Part shown: piece by piece, positions 51,794 to 60,701 of the stretch
Layout: every line of letters starts with the position of its first letter
Numbering within the stretch: the first letter of the stretch is position 1
NCBI RefSeq assembly: GCF_035920365.1
Contig: NZ_CP109150.1
Location: forward strand, 1,736,001 to 1,800,000
Direction: 5' to 3'
DNA length: 64,000 nucleotides
Source of the DNA: Micromonospora sp. NBC_01740
Lineage (GTDB): Bacteria > Actinomycetota > Actinomycetes > Mycobacteriales > Micromonosporaceae
Made by a program: the position numbers and the translations under genes
The notes under the pieces: generated by a model
The model's database searches: none
Seen by the model: only the letters and a program-made list of their open reading frames with translations
Told to the model about the DNA's origin: nothing

Positions 51794-53571
51794 GCGCCGA
51801 CGTGACGCCCCGCGCGGGCCTGACAGCCAGGAGATTCCGCTCGTTCCTGCGTAACCCCATGGGCGTGGTGGCGGGCGGCGTCCTGCTGGCCATCGTCGCG
51901 GCGAGCATCCTCGCGCCGCTGCTCGCCCCGCAGGACCCGAACCTGGTGGTGCTCTCGGAGGCGCTCCGCCCGCCGAGCGGCGACCACCCGCTCGGCACGG
52001 ACGGCAACGGGCGGGACATCCTCAGCCGCCTCCTGTGGGGCGGCCGGGTGAGCCTCCAGGCGGGCGCGATCATGGTCGCCGTCGCCCTTCTGTGCGGGAT
52101 TCCCGCAGGTCTGCTCGCCGGCTACCGCGCGAAGCGGTTCGACGGGGTGTCGAGCTGGATCTTCAACATGCTGATGTCGCTGCCGGAGATCCTCATCATC
52201 ATCGTGGTGATCGCCTCCCTCGGCAGCGGCCTTGCCCCGACGATGATCACCCTTGGCGTGCTGGCGTCGCCGGACATCTTCCGGCTGACCCGGAGCGCCG
52301 TGATCGCGGTGCGCGAGGAGCTCTACCTCGACGCCGCCCGCGTCGCGGGGCTCTCCGACCTGCGCATCATCTTCCGCCACGTGCTCTCCGTGGTGCTGGG
52401 GCCGGTCCTCGTGCGGTCGTCGTTCATCTTCGGCATGGCGATCATCGTCCAGTCCGGCCTGGAGTTCCTCGGCTTCGGCGACCCGCAGCGCCCCAGCTGG
52501 GGTGGCGAGCTCAGCAACGCCTTCCAGAACTTCCACCGCGCGCCCGAGCTGGTCATCGCGCCCGGCGTCGCCATCGGCCTCACGGTCATGGCACTCGTGC
52601 TCTTCGGCACGGCCCTGGCGGATTCGCTGGGGGTCAGCCGCAAGCCCAAGGCCAAGCGGGCCGCGCGGTCCGCCGGCCGGGACGACACGACGGTCGTCCA
52701 GGGCGAAGCCGACCGTACGCCCGCGACCGCCCTCCCCGCGGACACCCTGCTCCGCGTCGAGGACCTGTCGGTGCGGTACGTGGCCGAGGACGGAGCCACC
52801 AAAGACGTGGTGCGGGGCGTGTCGCTGCACGTCGCGCGGGGAGAGGTGCTCGGCCTGGTCGGGGAGTCCGGCTCCGGGAAGTCCCAGACGTCCTTCGCGA
52901 TCCTCGGACTCCTGCCACCCGACGCCTCCGTGTCCGCCCGGCACCTCTCCCTCGACGAGCGGTCCCTGATCGGGCTGCGCGAGGGCGAGTTGCAGAAGCT
53001 GCGCGGGCCGCAGATGGCCTACGTGCCGCAGGAGCCAATGTCCAACCTGGACCCGTCCTTCACCGTCGGCGCCCAGCTGACGAAGCCGATGCGGCGCAAG
53101 CTCAACCTGTCCAGGAAGGCCGCGCACGAGCGGGCCCTGCACCTGCTCGAACGCGTCGGCATTCCCGACCCCGCCCGCACGCTCGCCGCCTACCCCCATC
53201 AGCTCAGCGGCGGAATGGCGCAGCGGGTGCTCATCGCGGGCGCCGTCTCCTGCGATCCCGAGCTGCTCATCGCGGACGAGCCGACCACCGCCCTCGACGT
53301 CACGGTCCAGGTGGAGGTCCTCGAACTCCTCCGCGACCTGCAACGGGAGCGCAACATGGGCCTCATCCTGGTCACCCACAACCTGGGTGTGGTCGCCGAC
53401 CTCTGCGACCGGGTCGCGGTGATGCGGGACGGCCTCGTCGTCGAGCAGCAACCCGTCGCCGAACTCTTCGCCAACCCGCAGCACGAGTACACCCGCATGC
53501 TCTTGGACGCGACCCTGGAGGACGCCCCTCCCCGGCGGTCGCGCGACGACCTTCAGGAGGTGCAGTCATGA
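51790..53571 (+). CDS. Fused ABC permease (DppC type) and ATP-binding protein (DppD type)
   Basis: A 593-residue protein. Residues 1-280 are a DppC permease (NPMGVVAGGVLLAI, EELYLDAARVAGLSDLRIIFRHVL). A charged linker follows, then from about 315 a DppD ATPase with Walker A GESGSGKSQ, the signature LSGGMAQRV and Walker B LLIADEPTTALD. Fusion places the ATPase on its permease in fixed stoichiometry. Known in other actinobacteria as permease/ATP-binding proteins. Confidence 0.9.
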   Translation: MSADVTPRAGLTARRFRSFLRNPMGVVAGGVLLAIVAASILAPLLAPQDPNLVVLSEALRPPSGDHPLGTDGNGRDILSRLLWGGRVSLQAGAIMVAVALLCGIPAGLLAGYRAKRFDGVSSWIFNMLMSLPEILIIIVVIASLGSGLAPTMITLGVLASPDIFRLTRSAVIAVREELYLDAARVAGLSDLRIIFRHVLSVVLGPVLVRSSFIFGMAIIVQSGLEFLGFGDPQRPSWGGELSNAFQNFHRAPELVIAPGVAIGLTVMALVLFGTALADSLGVSRKPKAKRAARSAGRDDTTVVQGEADRTPATALPADTLLRVEDLSVRYVAEDGATKDVVRGVSLHVARGEVLGLVGESGSGKSQTSFAILGLLPPDASVSARHLSLDERSLIGLREGELQKLRGPQMAYVPQEPMSNLDPSFTVGAQLTKPMRRKLNLSRKAAHERALHLLERVGIPDPARTLAAYPHQLSGGMAQRVLIAGAVSCDPELLIADEPTTALDVTVQVEVLELLRDLQRERNMGLILVTHNLGVVADLCDRVAVMRDGLVVEQQPVAELFANPQHEYTRMLLDATLEDAPPRRSRDDLQEVQS

Positions 53572-54410
53572 GCACCCGCAACGATTCCGACGCTCCGCTG
53601 CTCGACGTCCGCGACGTCAACGTCGTCTATCGCGGGTCCGGGTGGCGCAGTCCGTCCTTCCACGCGCTGCACGACGTCTCGATGCAGATCCGGGCGGGAG
53701 AGACGGTCGGCCTGGTCGGCGAGTCCGGCTCGGGAAAGACGACCCTGGGCCGCGCGCTCCTGGGGCTCGCCCCGATCAGCGCCGGCACGGTCACGTTCGA
53801 CGGCGCCGACATCACCCACGCGAACCGGCGCGCCCGCCGGGCCCTGAGCCGGGACATCCAGGTCGTCTTCCAGGATCCGTACTCGTCGCTCAACCCGGCG
53901 ATGTCCGTCGAGAGCATCCTCGCCGAGCCGCTCAGGGCGCAGGGAATGCCCGGGGCTGAAGCCTCCGCGCGGATCGGTCAGCTGCTGGGCCAGATCGGCC
54001 TGGAAGCCGACGCCGGGCGGCGGTACCCGCGCGAGTTCTCCGGCGGGCAACGGCAGCGGATCGCCATCGCCCGCGCCCTCGCGCTGAAGCCCCGACTCAT
54101 CGTCTGCGACGAACCGGTCAGCGCCCTCGACCTCTCCACCCAGGCACGCATCCTCGACCTGCTCATCGACATCCAGGAGCAGACCGGCGTCGCGTACCTC
54201 TTCATCTCCCACGACCTGTCGGTGGTCCGCTACATCTGCCACCGGGTCGCGGTCATGCTCAAGGGCCGCATCGTGGAGACCGGTGACGGTGACACCGTCA
54301 CGTCACGACCGCGCCATGCGTACACGAACCGGCTGCTCATGGCGTCGCCCATCCCTGACCCGGCGCGGCAGGCGGAACGCCGCCGCCAGTACGCCGCGCT
54401 CTCCTCCTGA
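53568..54410 (+). CDS. ABC transporter ATP-binding protein (DppF type)
   Basis: A 280-residue ATPase. Walker A GESGSGKTT, Q loop VFQDPYSSLNP, signature FSGGQRQRI, Walker B LIVCDEPVSALD, His switch SHDLSVV. It pairs with the ATPase half of the fused protein to power uptake. CAGGAGG precedes ATG 53568, which overlaps the fused gene. Confidence 0.9.
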   Translation: MSTRNDSDAPLLDVRDVNVVYRGSGWRSPSFHALHDVSMQIRAGETVGLVGESGSGKTTLGRALLGLAPISAGTVTFDGADITHANRRARRALSRDIQVVFQDPYSSLNPAMSVESILAEPLRAQGMPGAEASARIGQLLGQIGLEADAGRRYPREFSGGQRQRIAIARALALKPRLIVCDEPVSALDLSTQARILDLLIDIQEQTGVAYLFISHDLSVVRYICHRVAVMLKGRIVETGDGDTVTSRPRHAYTNRLLMASPIPDPARQAERRRQYAALSS

Positions 54411-54440
54411 CCCCGCCAACCCCGACCGAAGGAAGTACCC

Positions 54441-55328
54441 GTGCAGTTCGGCTTCAGCTCCTACTCCTTCTACCAGCACCTGCGCACCAACCGGATGAGC
54501 CTCTTCGAGGTCATCGACTGGATCGGCGCCAGCGACGCCACCCACATGGAGATCGCGACGGTGTCGCTCTCCCCGGAGATCTCCAACGACACCTCCACCC
54601 TCGACCAGGACCCCGGGTTCGTCCAGGAGATCAAGACCCGCGCGGCCGACCAGGGCGTCACCCTGTCCAACCTCGTCGTCCCGGCCGACCTCCTCGGCGA
54701 GGGCGCGGAGAAGAGCATGCAGCGGGTCAAGCGGCACATCGAGGTGGCTGCCGCCCTGGACATCAAGCTCTTCCGCCACGACGTCGCCAAGTGGGCCCAC
54801 CGGGCGAAGGACATCGCCGAGTTCGAGGCGCTGCTGCCCCGCATGGTGGAGGCGTGCAAGGAGATCGCCCAGTACGCCGCCCCGTACGGCATCACCACCA
54901 GCGTGGAGAACCACGGGCTGCTCATGAACGGCGGTGAGCGCGTACGCCGGCTCATCCACCTCGTCGACGAGCCGAACTTCAAGACGACCCTCGACGTCGG
55001 CAACTTCATGTCGGTCGACGACAACCCGGTGGTGTCGGTCGCCGAGAACGCCCCGTACGCCAGCATCGTGCACCTGAAGGACTTCTACGTCCGCTCGCAG
55101 TACCCCGGCGACGGCTGGCACCACACCCCCGGCGGCACCTACCTGCTCGGCTCCATCGTCGGCTACGGCGACCTCGACATGCGCAGGATCGTGCGGGGCA
55201 TCGTCGACGCCGGCTACGACGGCTTCGTGTCCATCGAGTTCGAGGGCATCGAGGAGTGCCTGATGGCCAACCCGATCGGTCTGGCCAACGCGAAGCGGCT
55301 CTTCGCCGAGGCGGAGGCGGCGAAGTGA
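54441..55328 (+). CDS. Sugar phosphate isomerase/epimerase (xylose isomerase-like TIM barrel)
   Basis: A 295-residue protein. TSVENHGLLMNGG and TTLDVGNFMS with IVHLKDFYV and SIEFEGIEE contain the Glu, Asp, His and Glu metal ligands of the IolE/IolI/hydroxypyruvate isomerase superfamily. It should isomerise or epimerise a keto sugar taken up by the transporter. GTG start after GAAGGAAG. Confidence 0.86.
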   Translation: MQFGFSSYSFYQHLRTNRMSLFEVIDWIGASDATHMEIATVSLSPEISNDTSTLDQDPGFVQEIKTRAADQGVTLSNLVVPADLLGEGAEKSMQRVKRHIEVAAALDIKLFRHDVAKWAHRAKDIAEFEALLPRMVEACKEIAQYAAPYGITTSVENHGLLMNGGERVRRLIHLVDEPNFKTTLDVGNFMSVDDNPVVSVAENAPYASIVHLKDFYVRSQYPGDGWHHTPGGTYLLGSIVGYGDLDMRRIVRGIVDAGYDGFVSIEFEGIEECLMANPIGLANAKRLFAEAEAAK

Positions 55329-56386
55329 GCCGGCTCGGTGTGGGCGTGATCGGCGTCGGGAGCATCGCGGAGATGCACCTGGGCGCGTACGCCGCCAACC
55401 CGGACGTCCACCTCGTCGGGGTGTTCGACGTCAACCAGGAGCGGAGCGCGCAGAAGGCCGAGACCTTCGGCGTGACCCGCGTGCACCCGACGCTCGACAG
55501 CCTGCTCGCCGACCCCGAGATCGACGCGGTGAGCATCTGCACGTGGAACGACAGCCACGCGGAGATCGCCACGGCGGCGCTCGACGCCGGCAAGCACGTG
55601 CTGGTGGAGAAGCCCTTGAGCCGTACGGCCGGCGAGGCCGAGGCGCTCGTCGAGGCCGTCGAGCGCAGCGGCAGGCACCTGGAGATCGGCTTCGTCCGGC
55701 GCTTCGGCGCGAACGCCAAGGTCCTCAAGTCGTTCGTCGACGCCGGGCTGCTGGGCGACGTCTACCACGCGCGCGCGACGAACATCCGACGGCTCGGCAA
55801 CCCCGGTGGCTGGTTCGCGGACCACAAGCGGTCCGGCGGGGGACCGCTCATCGACATCGGCGTGCACGTGCTGGACCTCTGCTGGTACTTCATGGGCACC
55901 CCGAAGGCCGTCACGGTCAGCGCGGTCACCCACACCCGGCTGGGCAACCGGGCCAACGTCACGTCGCTGTCGCGGTACAAGGTCGCGGACTACGACCCGA
56001 CCCAGAGCGACGTCGAGGACTTCGCCACGGCCCTCATCCGGTTCGACAACGGGGCGTCCCTGACGCTGGAGACCAGCTACTCCCTGCACGCCCTCGAGGA
56101 CCGCCTCGAAGTGGCGGTCTTCGGCGAGCGCGGTGGCGCGGAACTCGAACCGAAGCTTCGGATCGCCACCGAGATGCACGACACCATCCTCAACGTGGGA
56201 CCCCAGATCGACCACCTCAGCTTCGACTTCGCCGAGGGGTTCGCCAACGAGATCGCGCACTTCGTCTCGCTGTGCCTGGGAGAGGCCGAGCAGGTGGCCC
56301 CCGTCTCCCACGGCACGGAGGTCATGCGCATGCTCGACGGGATCTACGAGTCGGCGCGTGCCGGCCACGAGATCAGGCTCTCCTGA
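55325..56386 (+). CDS. Gfo/Idh/MocA-family oxidoreductase
   Basis: A 353-residue NAD(P)-dependent dehydrogenase. The Rossmann motif is GVIGVGSIAEMH, the signature is LVEKPLS, and the catalytic His region is DIGVHVLDLCWY. It acts on sugars or inositols. GTG start overlaps the isomerase stop (GTGA). Confidence 0.88.
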   Translation: MSRLGVGVIGVGSIAEMHLGAYAANPDVHLVGVFDVNQERSAQKAETFGVTRVHPTLDSLLADPEIDAVSICTWNDSHAEIATAALDAGKHVLVEKPLSRTAGEAEALVEAVERSGRHLEIGFVRRFGANAKVLKSFVDAGLLGDVYHARATNIRRLGNPGGWFADHKRSGGGPLIDIGVHVLDLCWYFMGTPKAVTVSAVTHTRLGNRANVTSLSRYKVADYDPTQSDVEDFATALIRFDNGASLTLETSYSLHALEDRLEVAVFGERGGAELEPKLRIATEMHDTILNVGPQIDHLSFDFAEGFANEIAHFVSLCLGEAEQVAPVSHGTEVMRMLDGIYESARAGHEIRLS

Positions 56387-56387
56387 C

Positions 56388-57491
56388 ATGGTCCACGACG
56401 GAGGGTCCGTGCGGGTGGGGGTCGTGGGGTGCGGAAACGTCAGTTCCCGCTATCTGGCCAACCTCGCCGGGGACCCGGCGGTCACCGTCGTCGCCTGCGC
56501 CGACGCCGACCCGGCGCGCGCGCGGGCGCTCGGCGCTGCCCACGCGGTGCCGGAGGTGCACCCGGTCGACGCCCTGTTGACCCATCCGGACATCGACCTG
56601 GTCCTCAACCTGACCCCGCCCAGGGCGCACGCCGAGGTGACCCTGCGCGCCCTGGAGCACGGCAAGCACGTCTACACGGAGAAGCCCCTGGCGACCACCA
56701 TGGCCGACGGGCACCGCATCGTCGAGGCCGCCCGGGCGCGGTCGTTGCAGGTCGGCACCGCGCCGGACACCTTCCTGGGCGTCGGGGCGCAGACCTGCGC
56801 GGCACTGCTCGCCGAAGGCGCGATCGGCACCCCGACCTCGGTGAACGCCGCCATGATGAACGCCGGGCCGGAACGGTTCCACCCCGAGCCGGAGTTCCTC
56901 TACCAGGAGGGCGCTGGACCCCTGTTCGACATCGGTCCGTACTACCTCACGGTGCTGACCGAACTCATGGGTTCCATCGTCCGGGTGGGGGCGCTGGGCG
57001 CGACCGCGCGTACCGAACGCGTCGTGTTGGCCGGGCCCCGCGCGGGGGCGACCTTCAGCGTGCAGACACCCACCCACATCAACAGCGTCCTGGAGTTCGC
57101 CAGCGGGGCCATGGGCATGCTGGTGACCAGCTTCGACGTCGTGGCGACGCGTACGCCGCACCTCGAGATCCACGGCACCGAGGGCACGATCGTCGCGGCG
57201 CAGGCCAACTCGTGGGGCGGCCCCGTGCTGCTCAGGGCGGCGGGCAGCACCGACTTCGTCGAGGTGCTCCCCGGCCCACGCGACTCCGACGGGTTCATGG
57301 GGATGGGTCTGGTCGAGATGGCCAGGGCCATCCTGGCGGGGCAGCCCGCGCTGGCCGCGGCGACACGGGGGCTCCACGTCCTCGAGGTGCTCACGGCCAT
57401 CGCCGACGCCGCCCGCTCCGGCGGAGGCTTCACGACGATCAGTTCGAGGCTGGAGACCCCCGGTCGACGTGACACGGGTGTCGTCGGGTGA
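56388..57491 (+). CDS. Second Gfo/Idh/MocA-family oxidoreductase
   Basis: A 367-residue protein with GVVGCGNVSSRYL and YTEKPLATT. The His/Lys region reads FDIGPYYLTVLTELMG, so the usual catalytic His after the Asp is replaced by Tyr in DIGPYY, as in several Gfo subgroups. One base separates it from the first oxidoreductase. The two probably act in sequence, for example oxidation and reduction around an epimerisation or a beta-elimination. Confidence 0.85.
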   Translation: MVHDGGSVRVGVVGCGNVSSRYLANLAGDPAVTVVACADADPARARALGAAHAVPEVHPVDALLTHPDIDLVLNLTPPRAHAEVTLRALEHGKHVYTEKPLATTMADGHRIVEAARARSLQVGTAPDTFLGVGAQTCAALLAEGAIGTPTSVNAAMMNAGPERFHPEPEFLYQEGAGPLFDIGPYYLTVLTELMGSIVRVGALGATARTERVVLAGPRAGATFSVQTPTHINSVLEFASGAMGMLVTSFDVVATRTPHLEIHGTEGTIVAAQANSWGGPVLLRAAGSTDFVEVLPGPRDSDGFMGMGLVEMARAILAGQPALAAATRGLHVLEVLTAIADAARSGGGFTTISSRLETPGRRDTGVVG

Positions 57492-57518
57492 GGGCCGGCC
57501 GAGCGCAGGCAACCGCCG

Positions 57519-57555
57519 CCGGAGACGCCGGCCCGTCGTGGGCGGGCGTCTCCGG
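57519..57555. terminator. Terminator after the sugar locus
   Basis: A stem of 16 bases with one mismatch (57519-57534 with 57540-57555) and a five-base loop between convergent genes. Confidence 0.75.
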
Positions 57556-57618
57556 GCGTACGGGATGAGGCAGGCCCGGTGCGGGCACCTCCGGGCGTAC
57601 GGGAGGAGGTCAGGCCCG
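57551..57618 (+). repeat. Two copies of a short dispersed repeat
   Basis: TCCGGGCGTACGGGATGAGG (57551) and TCCGGGCGTACGGGAGGAGG (57590), each followed by CAGGCCCG. A third, TCCGGGCGTACAGGAGGAAT then CAGGCC, is at 47611-47637. Confidence 0.7.
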
Positions 57619-57801
57619 ACCGGCGGTGCGGGCGACGAACGCGCGCCACGCCGTGGGGGCGAAGGTCAGGGCGGGGCCGGTCGGGTCCTTCGAGTCGCGG
57701 ACGGCGACCACGCCGGGCAGGTTGTCGGCCACCTCGACACAGTTCCCGCCGCTCGAACCGCTGCGGCTGGACTTGCGCCACTGAGCGCTACTGAGGTCCA
57801 T
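57610..57801 (-). CDS. DUF397 protein
   Basis: A 63-residue protein with the whole family pattern: AQWRKSSRSGSSGGNCVEVAD, VAVRDSKDPTGPALTFAPTAWRAFV. DUF397 proteins are partners of the XRE/DUF5753 regulators; this pair overlaps by 14 bases. Several such pairs steer development or antibiotic synthesis in Streptomyces. Confidence 0.9.
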   Translation of the reverse strand: MDLSSAQWRKSSRSGSSGGNCVEVADNLPGVVAVRDSKDPTGPALTFAPTAWRAFVARTAGRA

Positions 57802-58594
57802 GATGGCTCCACACTTCCTTCATGAGGTCAATGGACTGCCGACGCGGGAGCGCTTCGTTCCGCACGCCTTCCCACTTCGCCAGAAGACTAGCCACATCAT
57901 CCTTACTGTCCGCAACAACTCCGCCCAGTTGGTTTTCCAGATGCCCGACCCAGCCGCCGTCGGCGGACCGAGCCAGCGCGAAGGGGCCGGACAGCCCGAT
58001 GTGCAGGCCGGTCGTCGCTGGAATCACGTGCACGTGAACGTGCGGTAGTTCCGCCATCGCGACGAGGTGCGACACCTGCTCGGCCATGATGCCGCTGAAT
58101 CCGTCGCCGGTCCGGCTCAGTGCCGACTCGTCCAGGACCGCGACCAGTTGCGGCGGGTTCTCGCCGGTCAAGATTCTCTGCCGGTCCATCCGGGCGCTGA
58201 CCTGCTGGTCGACCTCCGTCGCTGACATGAGGTCGTTGAGGCGCATGACCACGCGGGCGTAGTTCTCGGTTTGCAGCAGCCCGGGAACCAACAGCGGCTC
58301 GAACAGCCGTAGTTGTCGTGCGGCGCGTTCGGCGTCGAGCCAGGGGAGGAACCAGGACGGGGCGCCGACGCTGGCGACGAGTCGTTCGAAGAGCCCGCCG
58401 GTCCTGAGGGCCCGGTCGGCTCCCTTGATGAAGTCCATCGTCAGCGCCCGGGTGCCGCCCTCGACGGCGCTGACGTGCGACGCGCTGAAGCCCGCGCCCC
58501 GGCCGAAGGTCTCCTGCGTCATGCCGGCGCCGCCTCGGGCGCGGCGGATCTCGCCCACGATGAAGGCGGCGAGCGGGCTCGGCACGTCGGCCAT
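57788..58594 (-). CDS. XRE-family regulator with DUF5753 domain
   Basis: A 268-residue protein. The HTH (EIRRARGGAGMTQETFGRGAGFSASHVSAVEGG) is followed by DUF5753 (LRLFEPLLVPGLLQTENYARVVM, GHLENQLGGVVADSKDDVASLLAKWE). It pairs with the DUF397 gene. Confidence 0.9.
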   Translation of the reverse strand: MADVPSPLAAFIVGEIRRARGGAGMTQETFGRGAGFSASHVSAVEGGTRALTMDFIKGADRALRTGGLFERLVASVGAPSWFLPWLDAERAARQLRLFEPLLVPGLLQTENYARVVMRLNDLMSATEVDQQVSARMDRQRILTGENPPQLVAVLDESALSRTGDGFSGIMAEQVSHLVAMAELPHVHVHVIPATTGLHIGLSGPFALARSADGGWVGHLENQLGGVVADSKDDVASLLAKWEGVRNEALPRRQSIDLMKEVWSHHGPQ

Positions 58595-58836
58595 TCAGGG
58601 CCTCCCAATTTGAAGATCGACTACCCGCGGCGCCACCCGTCGGGCGCGGGCTCGGCCAGCCCGGCCCGAACGCGCGCGGAGCCTTCCGAGCGTAGTCGCC
58701 TCCACAGCAGAGTGTCACCAGCGAGGGCCGCTCGTGGAGCGTTGGCCGGGGGCGGTCCTCGCGGGGGCCGCCCCGGGCGGGCGTCCGTGGGCGGCCCCCT
58801 TCCACGTGACGGCCGGCCGACGGGCGGGAGGAAGAC

Positions 58837-59097
58837 GTGACGGTCGACAGGCCGCGCGGGGAGCGCGCGATCGCGCCGGGCGAGGTGATCCGAGTCCCGG
58901 AGGACTCCTACCGGTTCGGGGTCGGGGCCCTCACGATGTACGTCACCGAGGTCCTCGACCGGGGCCCGTTCCAGGGCGCGGAGTGGGTCGAGCTGCGCGG
59001 CCGGGAGCTGAACCCGGACGGCACGCTTCGACCGCGCGAGCGGTACGCCTCCGTCCGGCTGGACCGGGCGACCGTCGTCGGGGTGCCGTCGCGGTGA
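58837..59097 (+). CDS. Small hypothetical protein
   Basis: An 86-residue protein from GTG 58837 with GGGAGGAAGAC before it. VIRVPEDSYRFGVGALTMYVTEVLD and EWVELRGRELNPDGTLRPRERYASVRLDRATVV suggest a beta-rich fold. Its stop overlaps the next start (GTGA). Such pairs commonly lie beside XRE/DUF397 genes in actinomycetes. Confidence 0.65.
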   Translation: MTVDRPRGERAIAPGEVIRVPEDSYRFGVGALTMYVTEVLDRGPFQGAEWVELRGRELNPDGTLRPRERYASVRLDRATVVGVPSR

Positions 59098-59348
59098 CCC
59101 GGCGACGCGACCACGTACCGTCCCGCCCGACCTGGCGCTGCGTGGCCTGCGGGATCGCCTGGCCCTGCTCGGCGGCGAAGCTGCGCCTGCTCGGCGAGTA
59201 CCGGACCGACCGGACCGCCCTGCTGGTCCACCTCGCCACCCTCCAGGTCGAGGCCGCCGCCCAGCTCGCCGAGCTGGACGGCGGCGGTTCCCGCGTCGAC
59301 CTGGCCGACCGCTTCACCGCTTGGGCCCGCCCCCGTCCCGCCTCCTGA
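59094..59348 (+). CDS. Small zinc-ribbon-like protein
   Basis: An 84-residue protein: TWRCVACGIAWPCSAAKLRLLGEYRTDRTALLVHLATLQVEAAAQL in pieces. The C-x2-C-x4-C cluster, the following EYxxxRxxLxxHLA helix and overall size match the element protein at 37082-37300. Unknown role, possibly DNA- or protein-binding. Confidence 0.65.
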   Translation: MTRRRDHVPSRPTWRCVACGIAWPCSAAKLRLLGEYRTDRTALLVHLATLQVEAAAQLAELDGGGSRVDLADRFTAWARPRPAS

Positions 59349-59378
59349 CCACCTGCGCGCTCTCCCTCAGGTAAGGCG

Positions 59379-60701
59379 TCACTGGTTGGCGAGGGCCACC
59401 TGCCGGGCGTTGACGACGACGTCCACCCAGTACGAGTTCAGGTTCGGTTCCTTCACCCGGGCCCAGCCGCCGGACACCACGGCGATCCGGTTGCCGGCGA
59501 CGTCGAGATCCGTGGCGCCGGTGGCGACGTGGTCCCAGCTCCCGTTGAGCGGGCCGGCCTTCACGTAGGCGTTGCCGCTGTCGTCCCGTACGGCGATCCG
59601 GTAGCCCTCGACGACGACCTGCCGGCCCGCGGCCTGGTTCACCCAGGCCGCGTTGAGCGGCCCTTCCTTGACCTTGGCCGTGCCGCCCTCGACGACGCCG
59701 ATCCGGGCCCCGTCGAGGGAGAGGTCGGTCGCGCTGGCCGCGACGGTGTGCCAGGACGCGTTGATCGGCCCCTCCTTGACCTTCGCGACGCCGTTCTCGA
59801 TGACCCCGATCCGACCGTCGGCCGCGTCGATCACGGTCGTGTTGCTCGAGATGTGGGCCCAGTTGGCGCTGTAGAGGCCGTCCTTGGCCCAGGCCCTGCC
59901 GTCGGTGCCGAGCACGACGTAGCGGTCACCGTCGACGACGACGTCCCTGGCGTTGTGGAACAGCGTCACCCAGCCGGCGGTGAGGCCGCCGGCCTTCACC
60001 TCGGCGGCCCCGTTCGTGCTGATCACGGCGACGCGGTCGCGGTCGGCGGAGACCCTGGTGACGTTGGTCTTGAGTTCGTGCACGGTCCCGTTCAGCGACT
60101 CCTTGGCCGCGAGCGTCCCGTCGGTGCACACCACCAGGACCCGGTCGGGAACGGCGTTGACCGGCGTCAGGTCGGCGAACGGGAGGTTGATCGGGGCGCC
60201 CTTGGTGACCGTGCCGCCGCAGACGTACGCCGGGCGGATGTCGTACACCGCGCCGTGGCGGCGGATCTCGAAGTGCAGGTGCGGGCCCGTGGAGTTGCCC
60301 GTGCTGCCGACGTGCCCGAGCACCTGCCCCTGCCCGACCTGCTGCCCCACGGCGACCGACGCCGCCCCCACCATGTGCAGGTACCGGGTCTGGTAACCAC
60401 CGGCGTGCGACAGCGTCACCATGTTGCCCCCACCCGAGGTCCAACCCGCGAAGGCCACCGTGCCCGGATACGCCGCACCGATCGCCATCCCGCTGTTGCC
60501 CGCGATGTCCACCCCGTAGTGATCGCTGTCGGTGGCACCACACCTGTTCGCGAGCACCCCCGTGACCCGCCCACCCACCGGCTGGATCATCGCCCCGGTC
60601 TGCGCGGACGCCGGCTGCGCCGGAACGACCGCGATTCCGAGCAGGACTCCTGCCGCTACTCCGATCGCCCGCAGTCGACCCCACGCGCTCACTCTGGTCA
60701 C
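59379..60701 (-). CDS. Secreted M23 peptidase with repeat domain
   Basis: A 440-residue protein from GTG 60701. Signal peptide, then LytM/M23 domain: HYGVDIA (zinc His and Asp) and GPHLHFEI (HxH). From about residue 185 a series of 40-residue repeats (A-x-D-L-x-L-D-G-x-R-I-G-V-V-x-G-G-x-A-K-V-K-E-G) follow, which probably form a beta-propeller. It cuts peptidoglycan cross-links; the repeats may bind the wall or a partner. A good GAGGGCGGAGA site precedes the start. Confidence 0.87.
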   Translation of the reverse strand: MTRVSAWGRLRAIGVAAGVLLGIAVVPAQPASAQTGAMIQPVGGRVTGVLANRCGATDSDHYGVDIAGNSGMAIGAAYPGTVAFAGWTSGGGNMVTLSHAGGYQTRYLHMVGAASVAVGQQVGQGQVLGHVGSTGNSTGPHLHFEIRRHGAVYDIRPAYVCGGTVTKGAPINLPFADLTPVNAVPDRVLVVCTDGTLAAKESLNGTVHELKTNVTRVSADRDRVAVISTNGAAEVKAGGLTAGWVTLFHNARDVVVDGDRYVVLGTDGRAWAKDGLYSANWAHISSNTTVIDAADGRIGVIENGVAKVKEGPINASWHTVAASATDLSLDGARIGVVEGGTAKVKEGPLNAAWVNQAAGRQVVVEGYRIAVRDDSGNAYVKAGPLNGSWDHVATGATDLDVAGNRIAVVSGGWARVKEPNLNSYWVDVVVNARQVALANQ

